A stretch of 64,000 bases of DNA, taken from contig DBQI01000049.1 in the NCBI GenBank assembly GCA_002305165.1, positions 1-64,000 on the forward strand, read 5' to 3'. Shown here in pieces: positions 9,566 to 18,405 of this stretch; position 1 is the first letter of the stretch, and every line of letters begins with the position of its first letter. The notes under the pieces are model-generated. The model saw nothing but the letters and a program-made list of their open reading frames with translations, was not told the DNA's origin and made no database searches. The stretch is from Armatimonadetes bacterium UBA1398. Lineage in GTDB: Bacteria > Armatimonadota > Zipacnadia > UBA1398. Made by a program: the position numbers and the translations under genes.

Positions 9566-10780
9566 TCAGCCGAGGCTGCTCGCGCCACGCCGGCCTCGCC
9601 GCTCCTCGGCCAGCTTCTCTGTGTGTCCGGACGCACGGTAAGCCTGCAGGGGTTCCGTGGGGACGCCCATCCGCTCTCTGGCCGCGTATAGCAGAGGCCT
9701 CACGTCGAGATTGAAGGCATCCACGTAACACTGCTCAGCTCCCGCCACGTCGCCGGCGTCCTGCCGTTCGCGCAGAGTCCCTAGATCCATGCACAGGGCC
9801 TTGGCATAGGCCCGTTGGATCTGCTCGACGGTCTGGATCATGGCCTCGATCTTGGGCTTCAGGTTGTGGCTCTGGTCGACCATGTACGCGATGTCCGCGT
9901 CGATGTTCGGATCCTCCTCGGCCCGGGCGAGCTCACAGTAGATGGTGAAAAGCTCGAAGGGGTTGATGGAGCCCGTGGTGAGGTCGTCGTCGGCGTACTT
10001 CGAGTCGTTGAAGTGGAACCCGCCGAGTTCTCCCTCATCGAGTAGGAATGAGACGATGTGGGCCACGTTGGCGCCCTGGAGATGGTGCCCCAGGTCGACC
10101 AGTACCTTGGCGCGCTCACCGCAGGCCCGGGCGAAGGCGGAGGACATGCCCCAGTCGGCGATGTCCGTGTGGTAGAAGGCCGGCTCGAAAGGCTTGTACT
10201 CGATAAGCATGGTCATGGTCTCGGGCATCGCGTTGTAGACCGTCTGTAGCGCCTCGGTGAAGTAGCGCTTGCGCTTGCGCATGTCGTCCTGGCCGGGGTA
10301 GTTCGTGCCGTCCGCGAACCATAGAGAGAGGTAGCGTGAGCCGGTCTTCTTGCCGATCTCAACGCTCTCCAGGCAGTGATCGAGGGCCTTCTGGCGCGAG
10401 GCCGGATCGGGGCTACCGAAGCTGCCCAGCTTGTACTCCTGATCCTGGAACACATTAGGGTTGATGGCCCCGATGCGGACGCCAACGCTCCGGGCGTACT
10501 CGACAACCGCATCCGCATCGTCGTCCTCGAAGTCCCACTTGACATGCACGGCCACGGATGGCGCAACACCCGTGTACGTGTGCACGGTGGCAGCGTCAGC
10601 GATCTTCTCCTGGGTATTCGTGGCGGCCCATGGCTGCCGGAAGGTCCCGAACCTCGTGCCGGAGTTGGCATACCCCCACGACGGGGTCTCGATCTCCTGC
10701 TTGGTCAGCCGCTCGACGATGGACTCGGGGTCTAGCCCCTTCGCGGCAAGTTCCTCGAAGAGAGGTGGAATGGCGGACAT
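9566..10780 (-). CDS. rhaI: L-rhamnose isomerase
   Basis: The 404-residue protein matches the RhaI type of L-rhamnose isomerase (Pseudomonas stutzeri/Thermotoga class), a metal-dependent TIM barrel that converts L-rhamnose to L-rhamnulose. Supporting stretches are ETPSWGYANSGTRFG at the N terminus, VHVKWDFEDDD, LSLWFADGTNYPGQDD, VLVDLGHHLQGANVAH and GGFHFNDSKYADDDLT. The start at 10780 has AGGAGG eight bases upstream. It precedes the two TIM-barrel isomerases on the same strand with a 43-base gap, so all three may form a sugar catabolic unit. Rhamnulokinase and the aldolase are not in the window. Confidence 0.9.
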   Translation of the reverse strand: MSAIPPLFEELAAKGLDPESIVERLTKQEIETPSWGYANSGTRFGTFRQPWAATNTQEKIADAATVHTYTGVAPSVAVHVKWDFEDDDADAVVEYARSVGVRIGAINPNVFQDQEYKLGSFGSPDPASRQKALDHCLESVEIGKKTGSRYLSLWFADGTNYPGQDDMRKRKRYFTEALQTVYNAMPETMTMLIEYKPFEPAFYHTDIADWGMSSAFARACGERAKVLVDLGHHLQGANVAHIVSFLLDEGELGGFHFNDSKYADDDLTTGSINPFELFTIYCELARAEEDPNIDADIAYMVDQSHNLKPKIEAMIQTVEQIQRAYAKALCMDLGTLRERQDAGDVAGAEQCYVDAFNLDVRPLLYAARERMGVPTEPLQAYRASGHTEKLAEERRGRRGASSLG

Positions 10781-10888
10781 GTGGCTTGCCTCCTAGATAT
10801 GCGATCAGTTACTGCATAGACTTCGCGCTCCACCGTGAGTAACCTGCGGCACGCAGGGCGCGTGGCGCACACGGGACCCGCGTCATAG

Positions 10889-12196
10889 CTAGGGGTACAG
10901 CTTCTCCATCATCCGTGGGAAGCAGCACGCCTCTCGAATGTGTGGCAGACCGCCGACGTACTTCACGAGACGCTCCAGCCCAAGCCCGAAGCCAGCGTGA
11001 GGGACGCTGCCATAGCGCCGCAGGTCGAGGTACCACTCGTACGACTCCGCAGGCAGGCCCTCCTGGGCGATGCGCTCCATGAGGAGATCAATGTCGTCCT
11101 CCCTCGCAGAGCCACCGATGATCTCACCATGATCCTCCGTCGCTATGAGGTCCGCACATAGCACCGTCTCAGGATCGTCCGGGTTGCGCTTCATATAGAA
11201 GGCCTTCACCGCGCGGGGATAGTTGCAGACGAAGACGGGTCTGTCGAACTCCGCACCGAGGATCGTCTCCTCCGGCGCGCCCAGATCCTCGCCGAACTGG
11301 ATGTCCGAGCCCTTCTTCTGCAGCAGCTTCACGGCATCGCGGTAGAGCAGGCGCTCGAAACGGCCCTCGGCGGCACGCTCCAGAGGGGCGAGATCGCGAC
11401 CGACCTCAGCAAGGGCATCGCCGCACTGTTCCAGGCACCAGCGGACAACGTACACGACCATGTCCTCCTGGAGCTGAAGCGACTCGTCATGGCTGCAGTA
11501 AGCCATCTCGGCCTCAAGCATCCAGAACTCCGTGAGGTGCTTGCGGGTCTTCGACTTCTCGGCACGGAAGGTGGGGCCGAAGCAGAAAGTGTTCCGATGG
11601 GCCATGATGGCCGCTTCCTGGTAGAGCTGCCCCGTCTGCGCCAGGTACGCGCTGCCCAGATCAAAGTACTCCAGTTCGAAGAGCGATCCAGCGCTCTCGC
11701 CGATGGCCCCAGTGAGGATGGGGGAGTCGAAGCACACGAAGCCGCGGTCATAGTAGAACTTCCGGAGAGCGAAGATGACCTCATTGCGGAGTCGGATCAG
11801 ATGCCACTGACGCTGGCTGCGGAGCCACAGATGGCGGTTCCGCATGAGGAAGTCGACACCATGCTCCTTGGGCGTGATGGGGTAGTCGTCCGCAGGCACC
11901 TGCACGAGGCGAACGGAGCCAACCGCAAGCTCGACCCCACCCGGCGCGTGGTGCTCCTCGTCCACGGGGTTCACCACCCCGGTCACCTCGAGCGAGGTCT
12001 CCTGTGTGGCTTGGTCAGCCGCGTTCCACGCGGCCTCGTCGAGGTCTGGCCGGAAGCACACCGCCTGACAGAGACCGGTGCCATCGCGAAGGATCAGGAA
12101 CCGGAGTTTCTTGTGTCCGCGCTTGTTGTAGAGCCACCCGCGTAGGGTGACCTCTTGGCCTATGTGTTGAGGCAGGTCCTTGATGAGAACATACAC
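10889..12196 (-). CDS. asnS: Asparagine--tRNA ligase
   Basis: This 435-residue class II synthetase charges tRNA-Asn. The N-terminal OB-fold (VTLRGWLYNKRGHKKLRFLILRDGTG) binds the anticodon. The catalytic core shows the AsnRS version of the motifs: GVDFLMRNRHLWLRS, TGQLYQEAAIM, GPTFRAEKSKTRKHLTEFWMLEAE (motif 2) and the motif 3 block HAGFGLGLERLVKYVGG. Length is standard. The GTG at 12196 gives the expected N terminus; AAGGA lies 12 bases upstream, somewhat far. It is transcribed away from the zinc-ribbon genes, with a shared 208-base intergenic region. Confidence 0.95.
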   Translation of the reverse strand: MYVLIKDLPQHIGQEVTLRGWLYNKRGHKKLRFLILRDGTGLCQAVCFRPDLDEAAWNAADQATQETSLEVTGVVNPVDEEHHAPGGVELAVGSVRLVQVPADDYPITPKEHGVDFLMRNRHLWLRSQRQWHLIRLRNEVIFALRKFYYDRGFVCFDSPILTGAIGESAGSLFELEYFDLGSAYLAQTGQLYQEAAIMAHRNTFCFGPTFRAEKSKTRKHLTEFWMLEAEMAYCSHDESLQLQEDMVVYVVRWCLEQCGDALAEVGRDLAPLERAAEGRFERLLYRDAVKLLQKKGSDIQFGEDLGAPEETILGAEFDRPVFVCNYPRAVKAFYMKRNPDDPETVLCADLIATEDHGEIIGGSAREDDIDLLMERIAQEGLPAESYEWYLDLRRYGSVPHAGFGLGLERLVKYVGGLPHIREACCFPRMMEKLYP

Positions 12197-12404
12197 GTCC
12201 GGTTCGTCCTTTCGGCGACAGACTCGCCTGCCGCGCTTCTTCCGCGTTGGGTGAGTGTCCTGCCGGTTGAAGGCGAATCAGTCCTTGCGCACCCTTCTCG
12301 GATTCGGGTAACCTGTTCGCTTGGTGTGCGTTTGGCCTACCCCCGTGGCAATGAGCGCCCAGGCGCGACGTTGCCGCTGTAGCCTTGTACCGGAAGGAAA
12401 CCCT

Positions 12405-12569
12405 ATGGGCAAGAGTAAGACCAATGTCGGTGCTCGTCAGGAAGCCAAGGCCCGCGTGAAGCTCTGCCGTTTCTGTGGCAAGCCAATCGCTGTAACCATG
12501 ACCTTCGTTGGTGGCCGCAAGAAGATGCTCCGCACCTGCTGCGGCAAGGTCACCAACGCGCGGGCGTAG
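12405..12569 (+). CDS. 54-residue zinc-ribbon-like protein, copy 1
   Basis: A very small basic protein with a Lys/Arg-rich first third (MGKSKTN start) and two cysteine pairs, CRFCG near residue 21 and TCCGK near residue 44, which together could hold one zinc ion. The middle has a conserved TMTFVGGRKKMLR stretch. A strong ribosome site (GGAAGGAAA) precedes the ATG. It is 41/54 identical to the second copy 200 bases downstream. The size, charge and Cys knuckles recall ribosome-associated or nucleic-acid-binding zinc ribbons, but no named family is recognised. Each copy appears to be separately terminated or expressed, given the hairpin between them. Confidence 0.8.
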   Translation: MGKSKTNVGARQEAKARVKLCRFCGKPIAVTMTFVGGRKKMLRTCCGKVTNARA

Positions 12570-12596
12570 CCCCCGTAGCAGCAACCAGAACGCGAT

Positions 12597-12635
12597 CAGC
12601 CGCCTTGGGATCAGCTAGGGCGGCTGTTTGTGTGT
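12597..12635 (+). terminator. Terminator-like hairpin between the two zinc-ribbon genes
   Basis: CAGCCGCC (12597-12604) pairs with GGCGGCTG (12619-12626), followed at once by a T-rich TTTGTGTGT. It lies 27 bases after the first zinc-ribbon stop. This is the hairpin in the window that looks most like a classical intrinsic terminator. Confidence 0.65.
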
Positions 12636-12768
12636 ACGACTACTGGTAGGCAGGACGCCTGCCCCTCCACGGCGTAGTGGTCTTGTAGCAAGCGGTCCCG
12701 AGCCGGCGCGGGGACGACGGATCCCGTCGGAACCGCCGCCGGGGTAACGCCTGAGGAGGTGCAGTCGA

Positions 12769-12933
12769 ATGGGCAAGAGCAAGACGAATGTCGCCGCCCG
12801 GCAGGCATCCAAGTCGCGCGCTAGGCTGTGCCGCTATTGCGGACAGCCCGTGACCGTGACCATGACCTTCGTCGGCGGCCGAAAGAAGATGCTGCGCAAC
12901 TGCTGCGGCAAGATCACGAACGCCCGTCCATAG
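12769..12933 (+). CDS. 54-residue zinc-ribbon-like protein, copy 2
   Basis: Second copy of the tiny zinc-ribbon protein, again 54 codons, with the same MGKSKTN start, CRYCG and NCCGK cysteine pairs and the same TMTFVGGRKKMLR centre. The ATG follows GAGGAGG at a good distance. Differences from copy 1 are mostly conservative (Phe/Tyr, Ile/Val, Lys/Arg, Ala/Ser), which says both copies are under selection at the protein level. The intergenic DNA between the copies is unrelated to the coding parts. It falls below common gene-length cut-offs and is easily missed. Confidence 0.8.
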   Translation: MGKSKTNVAARQASKSRARLCRYCGQPVTVTMTFVGGRKKMLRNCCGKITNARP

Positions 12934-13096
12934 GGCGTACGCCTGCCGCACACCACCCGCGAGGCTCTGATCTAGCTGCGGGGTAGGCACGTCAAGGGCG
13001 ATGGCGGGCTCGGTGCTCCGCGCTGAGCCCGCCAGGCTCCATCTCCGAGGCGCCGAGAATGCGCGCTTCACTTCTCGCCGCGAGAGGTGGCTTCCC

Positions 13097-16000
13097 ATGG
13101 TTGCCCTGTTGTGTTTCTCCGTGTACCTCGCTTCTGCCCCGCCAGAGATCGTGCTTGACCCTTCTACGTCATCCGTGACATCCCTTACTTCGCCCTACAG
13201 CGGCCGGGCATACGCTGGTCAGGGTGGCGTGGCTGAGGGCGGCATCCTGTTACCTGGCCATGCGGCGCCAATGGATCCTGGGCACGTGACATGGGTGGCG
13301 GTCGCGGACGGCGACGATGCGGTCATCCAAGGCAGCGCGAGCTCAGCCACCGCCGGCGTGAAGGGGATCGCGCTGGCGATCCGCGGGATCCCGGATGACC
13401 TTGACGTGATCCTCCCTGCCTGCACGGGCATCGTGCTCACGCACGAGAGTGCTCCGCCCGCCTACCGGGCCCCGTGGCCGCTGCAGTGGGAAGCGGGCCT
13501 AGTGATTCTCCAGGGCGACGGCGAAGGCTTCGCGGTCATGGCCGACGGCGATCCGATCCGTTTCAAGGAGATCGAGATCGTGCGGCGCGATGGCTGCTGG
13601 GATGTGGTCCTCGAGAGCCACAACGACGCGCCATGGGACGCGCTCACTGGCCACACCACCCTCCCCTGGCGGATCGTCTGCTACCAGGGCGACTGGCGAG
13701 TGCCGGCGGACCGCTACCGCGCCCACCTTGACGCCTATCACGACCTGTCAGCAGCAAGGGCCGGTGAGCCCGAGTGGATCGACGACATACGGCTCTGCGT
13801 CACCATGTCCGCAGAACCGTCCCTACTCGAGCCTCTAGCGGCGCGGTGCGATCCCGCTCAAACGCTGCTCTACATCCCGACCTGGCGTCAGGATCCCTAT
13901 GACCGGAACTACCCGGACTACACGCCGGCGACGGGCTTCGCCGCGTTCATCCAGCGCGCGCACGACCTGGGCTTCCGCGTGATGCCGCATTTCAACTACT
14001 TCGGCGTCGATCCGTTGCACCCCCTCTACGAGGAGTTCGAGGCCCACCATCTCCTGGACCCCGAGACAGGCGCGCCGATGTGGTGGATCTGGGATCGCGT
14101 CGAGCCGATCATCAAGTTCGCGTACATCCATCCGGGATACAAGCGGTGGCAAGCGGAGCTCGTCGACCGCATGGCGACAGCTTGGGAGGAGCTTCGCTTC
14201 GACGCGGTCCACATCGATCAGACATTGGTGATCCCCAACCATGCGGGTGGCTTGGTTGATGGCGTCAACGCCCCGCAGGGGGCTCTGGAGCTTCACCGTG
14301 CTCTGCGCGAGGCGCTCCCTCAGGTGGCCCTGTCGGGCGAGGGACTCAATGAGGTTTCCTTCGCCTACGAGGCCTTCGCCCAACGGCATGTCCAGAGCTA
14401 CAACCACACGGACTCGGAGTGGGATCGCGAGTGGCTCGACCGCGCGCATCCCATCAGCGCCTACTTGTTCACGCCACACACTAAGCATTACGGCTACCTG
14501 GGCATGGCCCCGCCGGCGGACGGGCAGGCGTATTCGGCGTGGCGTCAGGCCTATCGGCGGCAGAATGTCATCCCGACGATCGTGGGACCCACCGCATCGG
14601 CTCTCGAGGAGCCGGCGGGTTTCTGGCAGCTCGCGTTCGATGAGGCGCGGGCGTGGCAGGAGGGACGGTTTGAGGCTGATACCTCGGGTCCGTGGCCCGA
14701 TAGCTTGTGCTACGCGTACCGCGCCTCCGATGGACGGCGTGCGGAGTACCTGGACGATGACGGCACCGTCTTCAGAGTAGGAGATGAGACCGTCTACCGC
14801 GTCGTGGCGGGTGTTGACCGCGTTGATCTGCCGGGAACCATTGATGGCTGGCGGTACTACTCCGAGGAGGCCCTGCTCGGGCTCGATCCCGACCGGTGGT
14901 ACATCTACAAGGACACCCCGCGGAACATGGCGCTACTCCATGTCGAGGCCGCGCCGCTTGACGCCGGGGCGCGCGTCAACACACCTGGCTCGGCGTACAC
15001 CCGTGTGAGCTTGTCGGATGAGGGCAGGATCGTCGCGGATCTGGGCCGGGATCTGCCTGCCGCGCGCTGCGCGCTTGTGCTCGAGGGCGAGCCGCACACC
15101 TGGCAGCAGGGGGGGCTGGGTGGGCCCGAAGCCCTGGGCGCCATGATTGCGCGCGGGGCCCGCGGGCTCCACTTCCATCCCTCTTGGCAGGCGGGCCCAG
15201 AGGGCCGGGCCGCAGCGGGGACCGCTCTGGCGCGGTATGAGTTCACACTGCCGGAGGCGGACCGGCTCACCTTCCGCGCCCGCGCGCACCTGCGGCCGGG
15301 AGCGGAAGGCAAGAGCGACGGCGCGGAGTTCACCGTGCGAGCGACCAGCCAGGAGGATCTCATCGAGCCTCTCGCGGTCTCGGCTATCGCGCGCACGGAG
15401 GAGGGGGAGTCGCTCGCGCTCGACCTGACGCCCCTGGCGGGCCATGCCATCTCCCTCGACGTCTCGTGTGGCCCCGGGCCTGATGGCGATCCATCCTTCG
15501 ATTGGGGCGCGCTCAGTGACCCCGTGATCGACCGCGAGCGGCGAGGGCTCGCCCCTATCACACTGGCGGGAGAACTGCCGCAGAACCCCGTCGGAACCGA
15601 TCTCGCCGCCGAGTACGACGGACGCGCGGAGGTCCTCATGCCCTTCCCTGGCGCCATCTACTTCACGGACGATGCTCCGACATCGATCGCCCTGCCTACT
15701 GACCTGAGCGGCCTGTCTTGGCGGCTCTCCTGTCGTGACGTTCGCGGGCTGGACCAGCCCATGGGGCAGTACGCCGGCCTCACCGTGGCTCCGGCGGAGA
15801 TCGATGGCGTGGCGATGCCAGGGATGACCACCCACCCACCCGACGGCGGGGAGATCTCTCTCCAGGCCTTGGTCACCTTGCCCGCCCAGCCGTCTCGCTT
15901 CGTGGCCGAGGTTGGCCTCCGTGACGGCTCCCTGTCGGACGGCGTAACCTTCGAGGTGTGGGTCGGAGGTGTGCGCCAGGGCAGCCTTCATATGGAGCCA

Positions 16001-16144
16001 GGCCCGCGTCAGGTCTTGGAGGCCGATCTCTCTGCATACGCAGACCAGACCGTGGTCATCGAGTTGGTCGTGGACTCGGAGGGATCGTACTACTGCGACT
16101 GGGCTCACTGGGGGCGGCCACGGTTGGAGCCTCAGGGACCCTGA
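13097..16144 (+). CDS. Secreted DUF6259-like glycoside-hydrolase-type protein
   Basis: The 1015-residue protein begins with a signal peptide (MVALLCFSVYLASA). Residues about 20-250 form a beta-sandwich like the N-terminal domain of retaining glycosidases, and residues about 260-520 look like a TIM barrel: FRVMPHFNYFG, RFDAVHIDQT and ALSGEGLNE carry acidic residues where nucleophile and acid/base would sit. The C-terminal 400 residues contain beta-rich domains, the last one (LQALVTLPAQPSRFVAEVGL onwards) resembling NPCBM-like sugar-binding modules. The overall match is to proteins annotated DUF6259. The ATG at 13097 has GAGAGGTGG six bases upstream. Substrate unknown; probably a polysaccharide outside or in the periplasm. 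Confidence 0.75.
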   Translation: MVALLCFSVYLASAPPEIVLDPSTSSVTSLTSPYSGRAYAGQGGVAEGGILLPGHAAPMDPGHVTWVAVADGDDAVIQGSASSATAGVKGIALAIRGIPDDLDVILPACTGIVLTHESAPPAYRAPWPLQWEAGLVILQGDGEGFAVMADGDPIRFKEIEIVRRDGCWDVVLESHNDAPWDALTGHTTLPWRIVCYQGDWRVPADRYRAHLDAYHDLSAARAGEPEWIDDIRLCVTMSAEPSLLEPLAARCDPAQTLLYIPTWRQDPYDRNYPDYTPATGFAAFIQRAHDLGFRVMPHFNYFGVDPLHPLYEEFEAHHLLDPETGAPMWWIWDRVEPIIKFAYIHPGYKRWQAELVDRMATAWEELRFDAVHIDQTLVIPNHAGGLVDGVNAPQGALELHRALREALPQVALSGEGLNEVSFAYEAFAQRHVQSYNHTDSEWDREWLDRAHPISAYLFTPHTKHYGYLGMAPPADGQAYSAWRQAYRRQNVIPTIVGPTASALEEPAGFWQLAFDEARAWQEGRFEADTSGPWPDSLCYAYRASDGRRAEYLDDDGTVFRVGDETVYRVVAGVDRVDLPGTIDGWRYYSEEALLGLDPDRWYIYKDTPRNMALLHVEAAPLDAGARVNTPGSAYTRVSLSDEGRIVADLGRDLPAARCALVLEGEPHTWQQGGLGGPEALGAMIARGARGLHFHPSWQAGPEGRAAAGTALARYEFTLPEADRLTFRARAHLRPGAEGKSDGAEFTVRATSQEDLIEPLAVSAIARTEEGESLALDLTPLAGHAISLDVSCGPGPDGDPSFDWGALSDPVIDRERRGLAPITLAGELPQNPVGTDLAAEYDGRAEVLMPFPGAIYFTDDAPTSIALPTDLSGLSWRLSCRDVRGLDQPMGQYAGLTVAPAEIDGVAMPGMTTHPPDGGEISLQALVTLPAQPSRFVAEVGLRDGSLSDGVTFEVWVGGVRQGSLHMEPGPRQVLEADLSAYADQTVVIELVVDSEGSYYCDWAHWGRPRLEPQGP

Positions 16145-16230
16145 GATCGGCTTCGGAACCAGACGCCCGCCTGGGATCGTTCTAGGGATGTGGCACGCGT
16201 GCCCAAATACGGACCCTAGGGAGGCCTGAC

Positions 16231-18405
16231 GTGAACCCGCTACGTCTCGCCTGTTGTTGCCTGCTGCTCGTCGTCTGCGTGGCTCCCGCCGCGGCGCAGC
16301 GGATCGCGAGCCTGGAGATACTGACCCGCACCGATGAGCTGGGACGCGGCCCGGAACTCGATCATGGGGTGCTGAGCCGCCTCATAGAGGCGCGCGCTGG
16401 CATCCGCTACACACCCGCGATGGCCTCCCGAGACCTCGCCCGCTTCGTCGCTACGGGGCTGTTCAGCGCCGAGAGGTCGGACTACTGGGTGGAGCCCGTC
16501 GAGCGCGGCGTCCGGCTGACGTACGCGTTGCAGGCGAACCCCGTTGTATCGGGATATGAGTTCGGCAGGGTCTCGGGAATCGACCAGGATGTACTGGAGC
16601 GGGCTGCGTCGAGGACCTATCCCATAGGGCTGATCTTCGATGCCACAAAGCGGCGGTATGCCGCAGAGGTGATCCGACAGGCATTCGACGAGAGCGACCT
16701 CTCGGCTGATGTGGGCCTGCCGTCGGTGGACCGTACGGGGCGGGTGAGGTTCCCCATTCTCGAACATCGCGTCCGCAGCATGGAGACGAGGTGGATAGGC
16801 CCGCCGCTCCTCTCCGAGGAGACCCTTCGCGAGGTCCTGTCCCTGGACGCGTTTGGGCTGCTGCGCCCCTCCGCCCTGGAGGAGGGCAGACGCCGGCTGA
16901 GCGCGAGCGGTCTGTTGGAGAGCGTGGACCTCGCGGTGAGTACGCCGGATTCCCTGGGCCTCGTGGATGTCCGCGTGAGCCTGGATGCGCGCTCCCTCCC
17001 GGCGCCGACCAGCCGCAGCGCGATGGCGTTCATGGATCCCGAGCGGCTGCCTGAGTGCGTCGTGTCCACGAAGCCCCTGGGCGTCTCCGTTCCCTTCGAC
17101 CTGACGCCCCCCATGGGGGCGGCCGAAAGCCAACAGCGAGCCGAGTCAGACAGCCCCCAGGGACTGCTGGACGCGGTGCTGTCGTTCCTCGAGATGGGCG
17201 ACTACCGAGCCGCGTCTGCGCTCTGTGATGAGGGCGTCTCGGACACGATAGCCGCCGCCGATCCGTGGCTCAGCGCACGGCTCGCAGCAATCGCAGGCAG
17301 GGCGGTGAAACCGCTCACAGAGGAGCGGGATGACCTGCCGCCCCTCGCCGAGGCTCGACTCGACTTCGCGCTCGCGGAGGTCGAGGTCCGGCACTTGGCC
17401 GAGGCGCTGGGAGTCCTGCCCGATCACCCCGCGTCCATGCGGGATCTTGCGGCCGTGCTGGCCGGTGTCGAGCCCGACCTGGTCGTGGACTCGCGCGCTT
17501 ACGCGTCCGCCATGGCCTCCGCGACGGACCACATGCTCGCCCTCGAGGACCTCGATGAGGTCCGGGCGGCTCTTCCGCTCATCGAGGAGCTGCTGGTCTC
17601 GCGGGAGTACCTGCGCCGGCTCGATAGGCGTCTCCCCTCAGCGCCGGCCCCCCTGCCCCCCTTCGCCTCCATCGCAGTGGGCAACGAGCGCATCCTGCAG
17701 GCACTGCTGACGTGGCGTCGAGCCGAGCCCGACTCTCCCGGCGCCGCCTACACCCTAGGGCTGCACGCCCTCGGCCGGGCCTTCGCCGCAGCCCAGGATC
17801 CCGCCGCCAGTCAGGCGGCCGGCGCCATCGCCTTGGGCGGCGTCACGGAGGCGGCCCGCTTGGCGTCGGCTGAGCTCGCCAGAGTCCAGAGCCTCGCCCC
17901 GGAGGGTTACTGGCCGGGACTGTGGGACTACCGCGCTCTGGCGGAGTTGCTGGCCGACCCGCGGCACTCGGCCGACGGTGGCTTCCCTGGACTGCTCTGC
18001 CACGAGGCCACGGTCCACGCTGAGGGCCTGCTGTACGCGGCGGTCGGTCCCGAGGGACTGCTTGCTGGCGAGCCCAAGGAAGTACGGCAGGAAGCTGCGG
18101 CGGGCCTCGCGGCAAGGATCGAGGGGCAATCCCGCCGGGGCGCCGAACTCGCCGTGCTGGCTCATCTCTGGGTGGACGATCTCGCAGGCGCCGAAGAGGC
18201 CCTCGCGCGAGCCCTGTTGCCCGATCACGCGGACGCGCCCAGCGTTCGCGCTCTGACTGGGCTCATCGCCCTGCGCTCAGGCGATCCGGCCGGCGCGATC
18301 CGCGCCCTGTCGAGTGGCGCGGCCAGTCCCGACCCGCTGCTTGGGGCCGCCCTCTATGCCGCAGGCGATCAGGAGCAAGCTGCCCACGCTTACGGCCTCG
18401 GCTAG
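16231..18405 (+). CDS. Secreted POTRA and helical-repeat protein without beta-barrel
   Basis: The 724-residue protein has a signal peptide cleaved after APAAAQ. Residues about 24-255 look like three POTRA units of the BamA/TamA type: each has a start strand, two helices with a motif like ASRDLARFVATGLFSAE or EGRRRLSASGLLESVDLAV, and closing strands. From about residue 290 on the protein is almost all alpha-helical and rich in Ala, Leu, Glu and Arg, like TPR repeats. There is no C-terminal outer-membrane barrel. The GTG has GGGAGG six bases upstream. It could be a soluble periplasmic partner in outer-membrane assembly. It converges with the sulfatase-like gene, sharing four bases. Confidence 0.65.
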   Translation: MNPLRLACCCLLLVVCVAPAAAQRIASLEILTRTDELGRGPELDHGVLSRLIEARAGIRYTPAMASRDLARFVATGLFSAERSDYWVEPVERGVRLTYALQANPVVSGYEFGRVSGIDQDVLERAASRTYPIGLIFDATKRRYAAEVIRQAFDESDLSADVGLPSVDRTGRVRFPILEHRVRSMETRWIGPPLLSEETLREVLSLDAFGLLRPSALEEGRRRLSASGLLESVDLAVSTPDSLGLVDVRVSLDARSLPAPTSRSAMAFMDPERLPECVVSTKPLGVSVPFDLTPPMGAAESQQRAESDSPQGLLDAVLSFLEMGDYRAASALCDEGVSDTIAAADPWLSARLAAIAGRAVKPLTEERDDLPPLAEARLDFALAEVEVRHLAEALGVLPDHPASMRDLAAVLAGVEPDLVVDSRAYASAMASATDHMLALEDLDEVRAALPLIEELLVSREYLRRLDRRLPSAPAPLPPFASIAVGNERILQALLTWRRAEPDSPGAAYTLGLHALGRAFAAAQDPAASQAAGAIALGGVTEAARLASAELARVQSLAPEGYWPGLWDYRALAELLADPRHSADGGFPGLLCHEATVHAEGLLYAAVGPEGLLAGEPKEVRQEAAAGLAARIEGQSRRGAELAVLAHLWVDDLAGAEEALARALLPDHADAPSVRALTGLIALRSGDPAGAIRALSSGAASPDPLLGAALYAAGDQEQAAHAYGLG

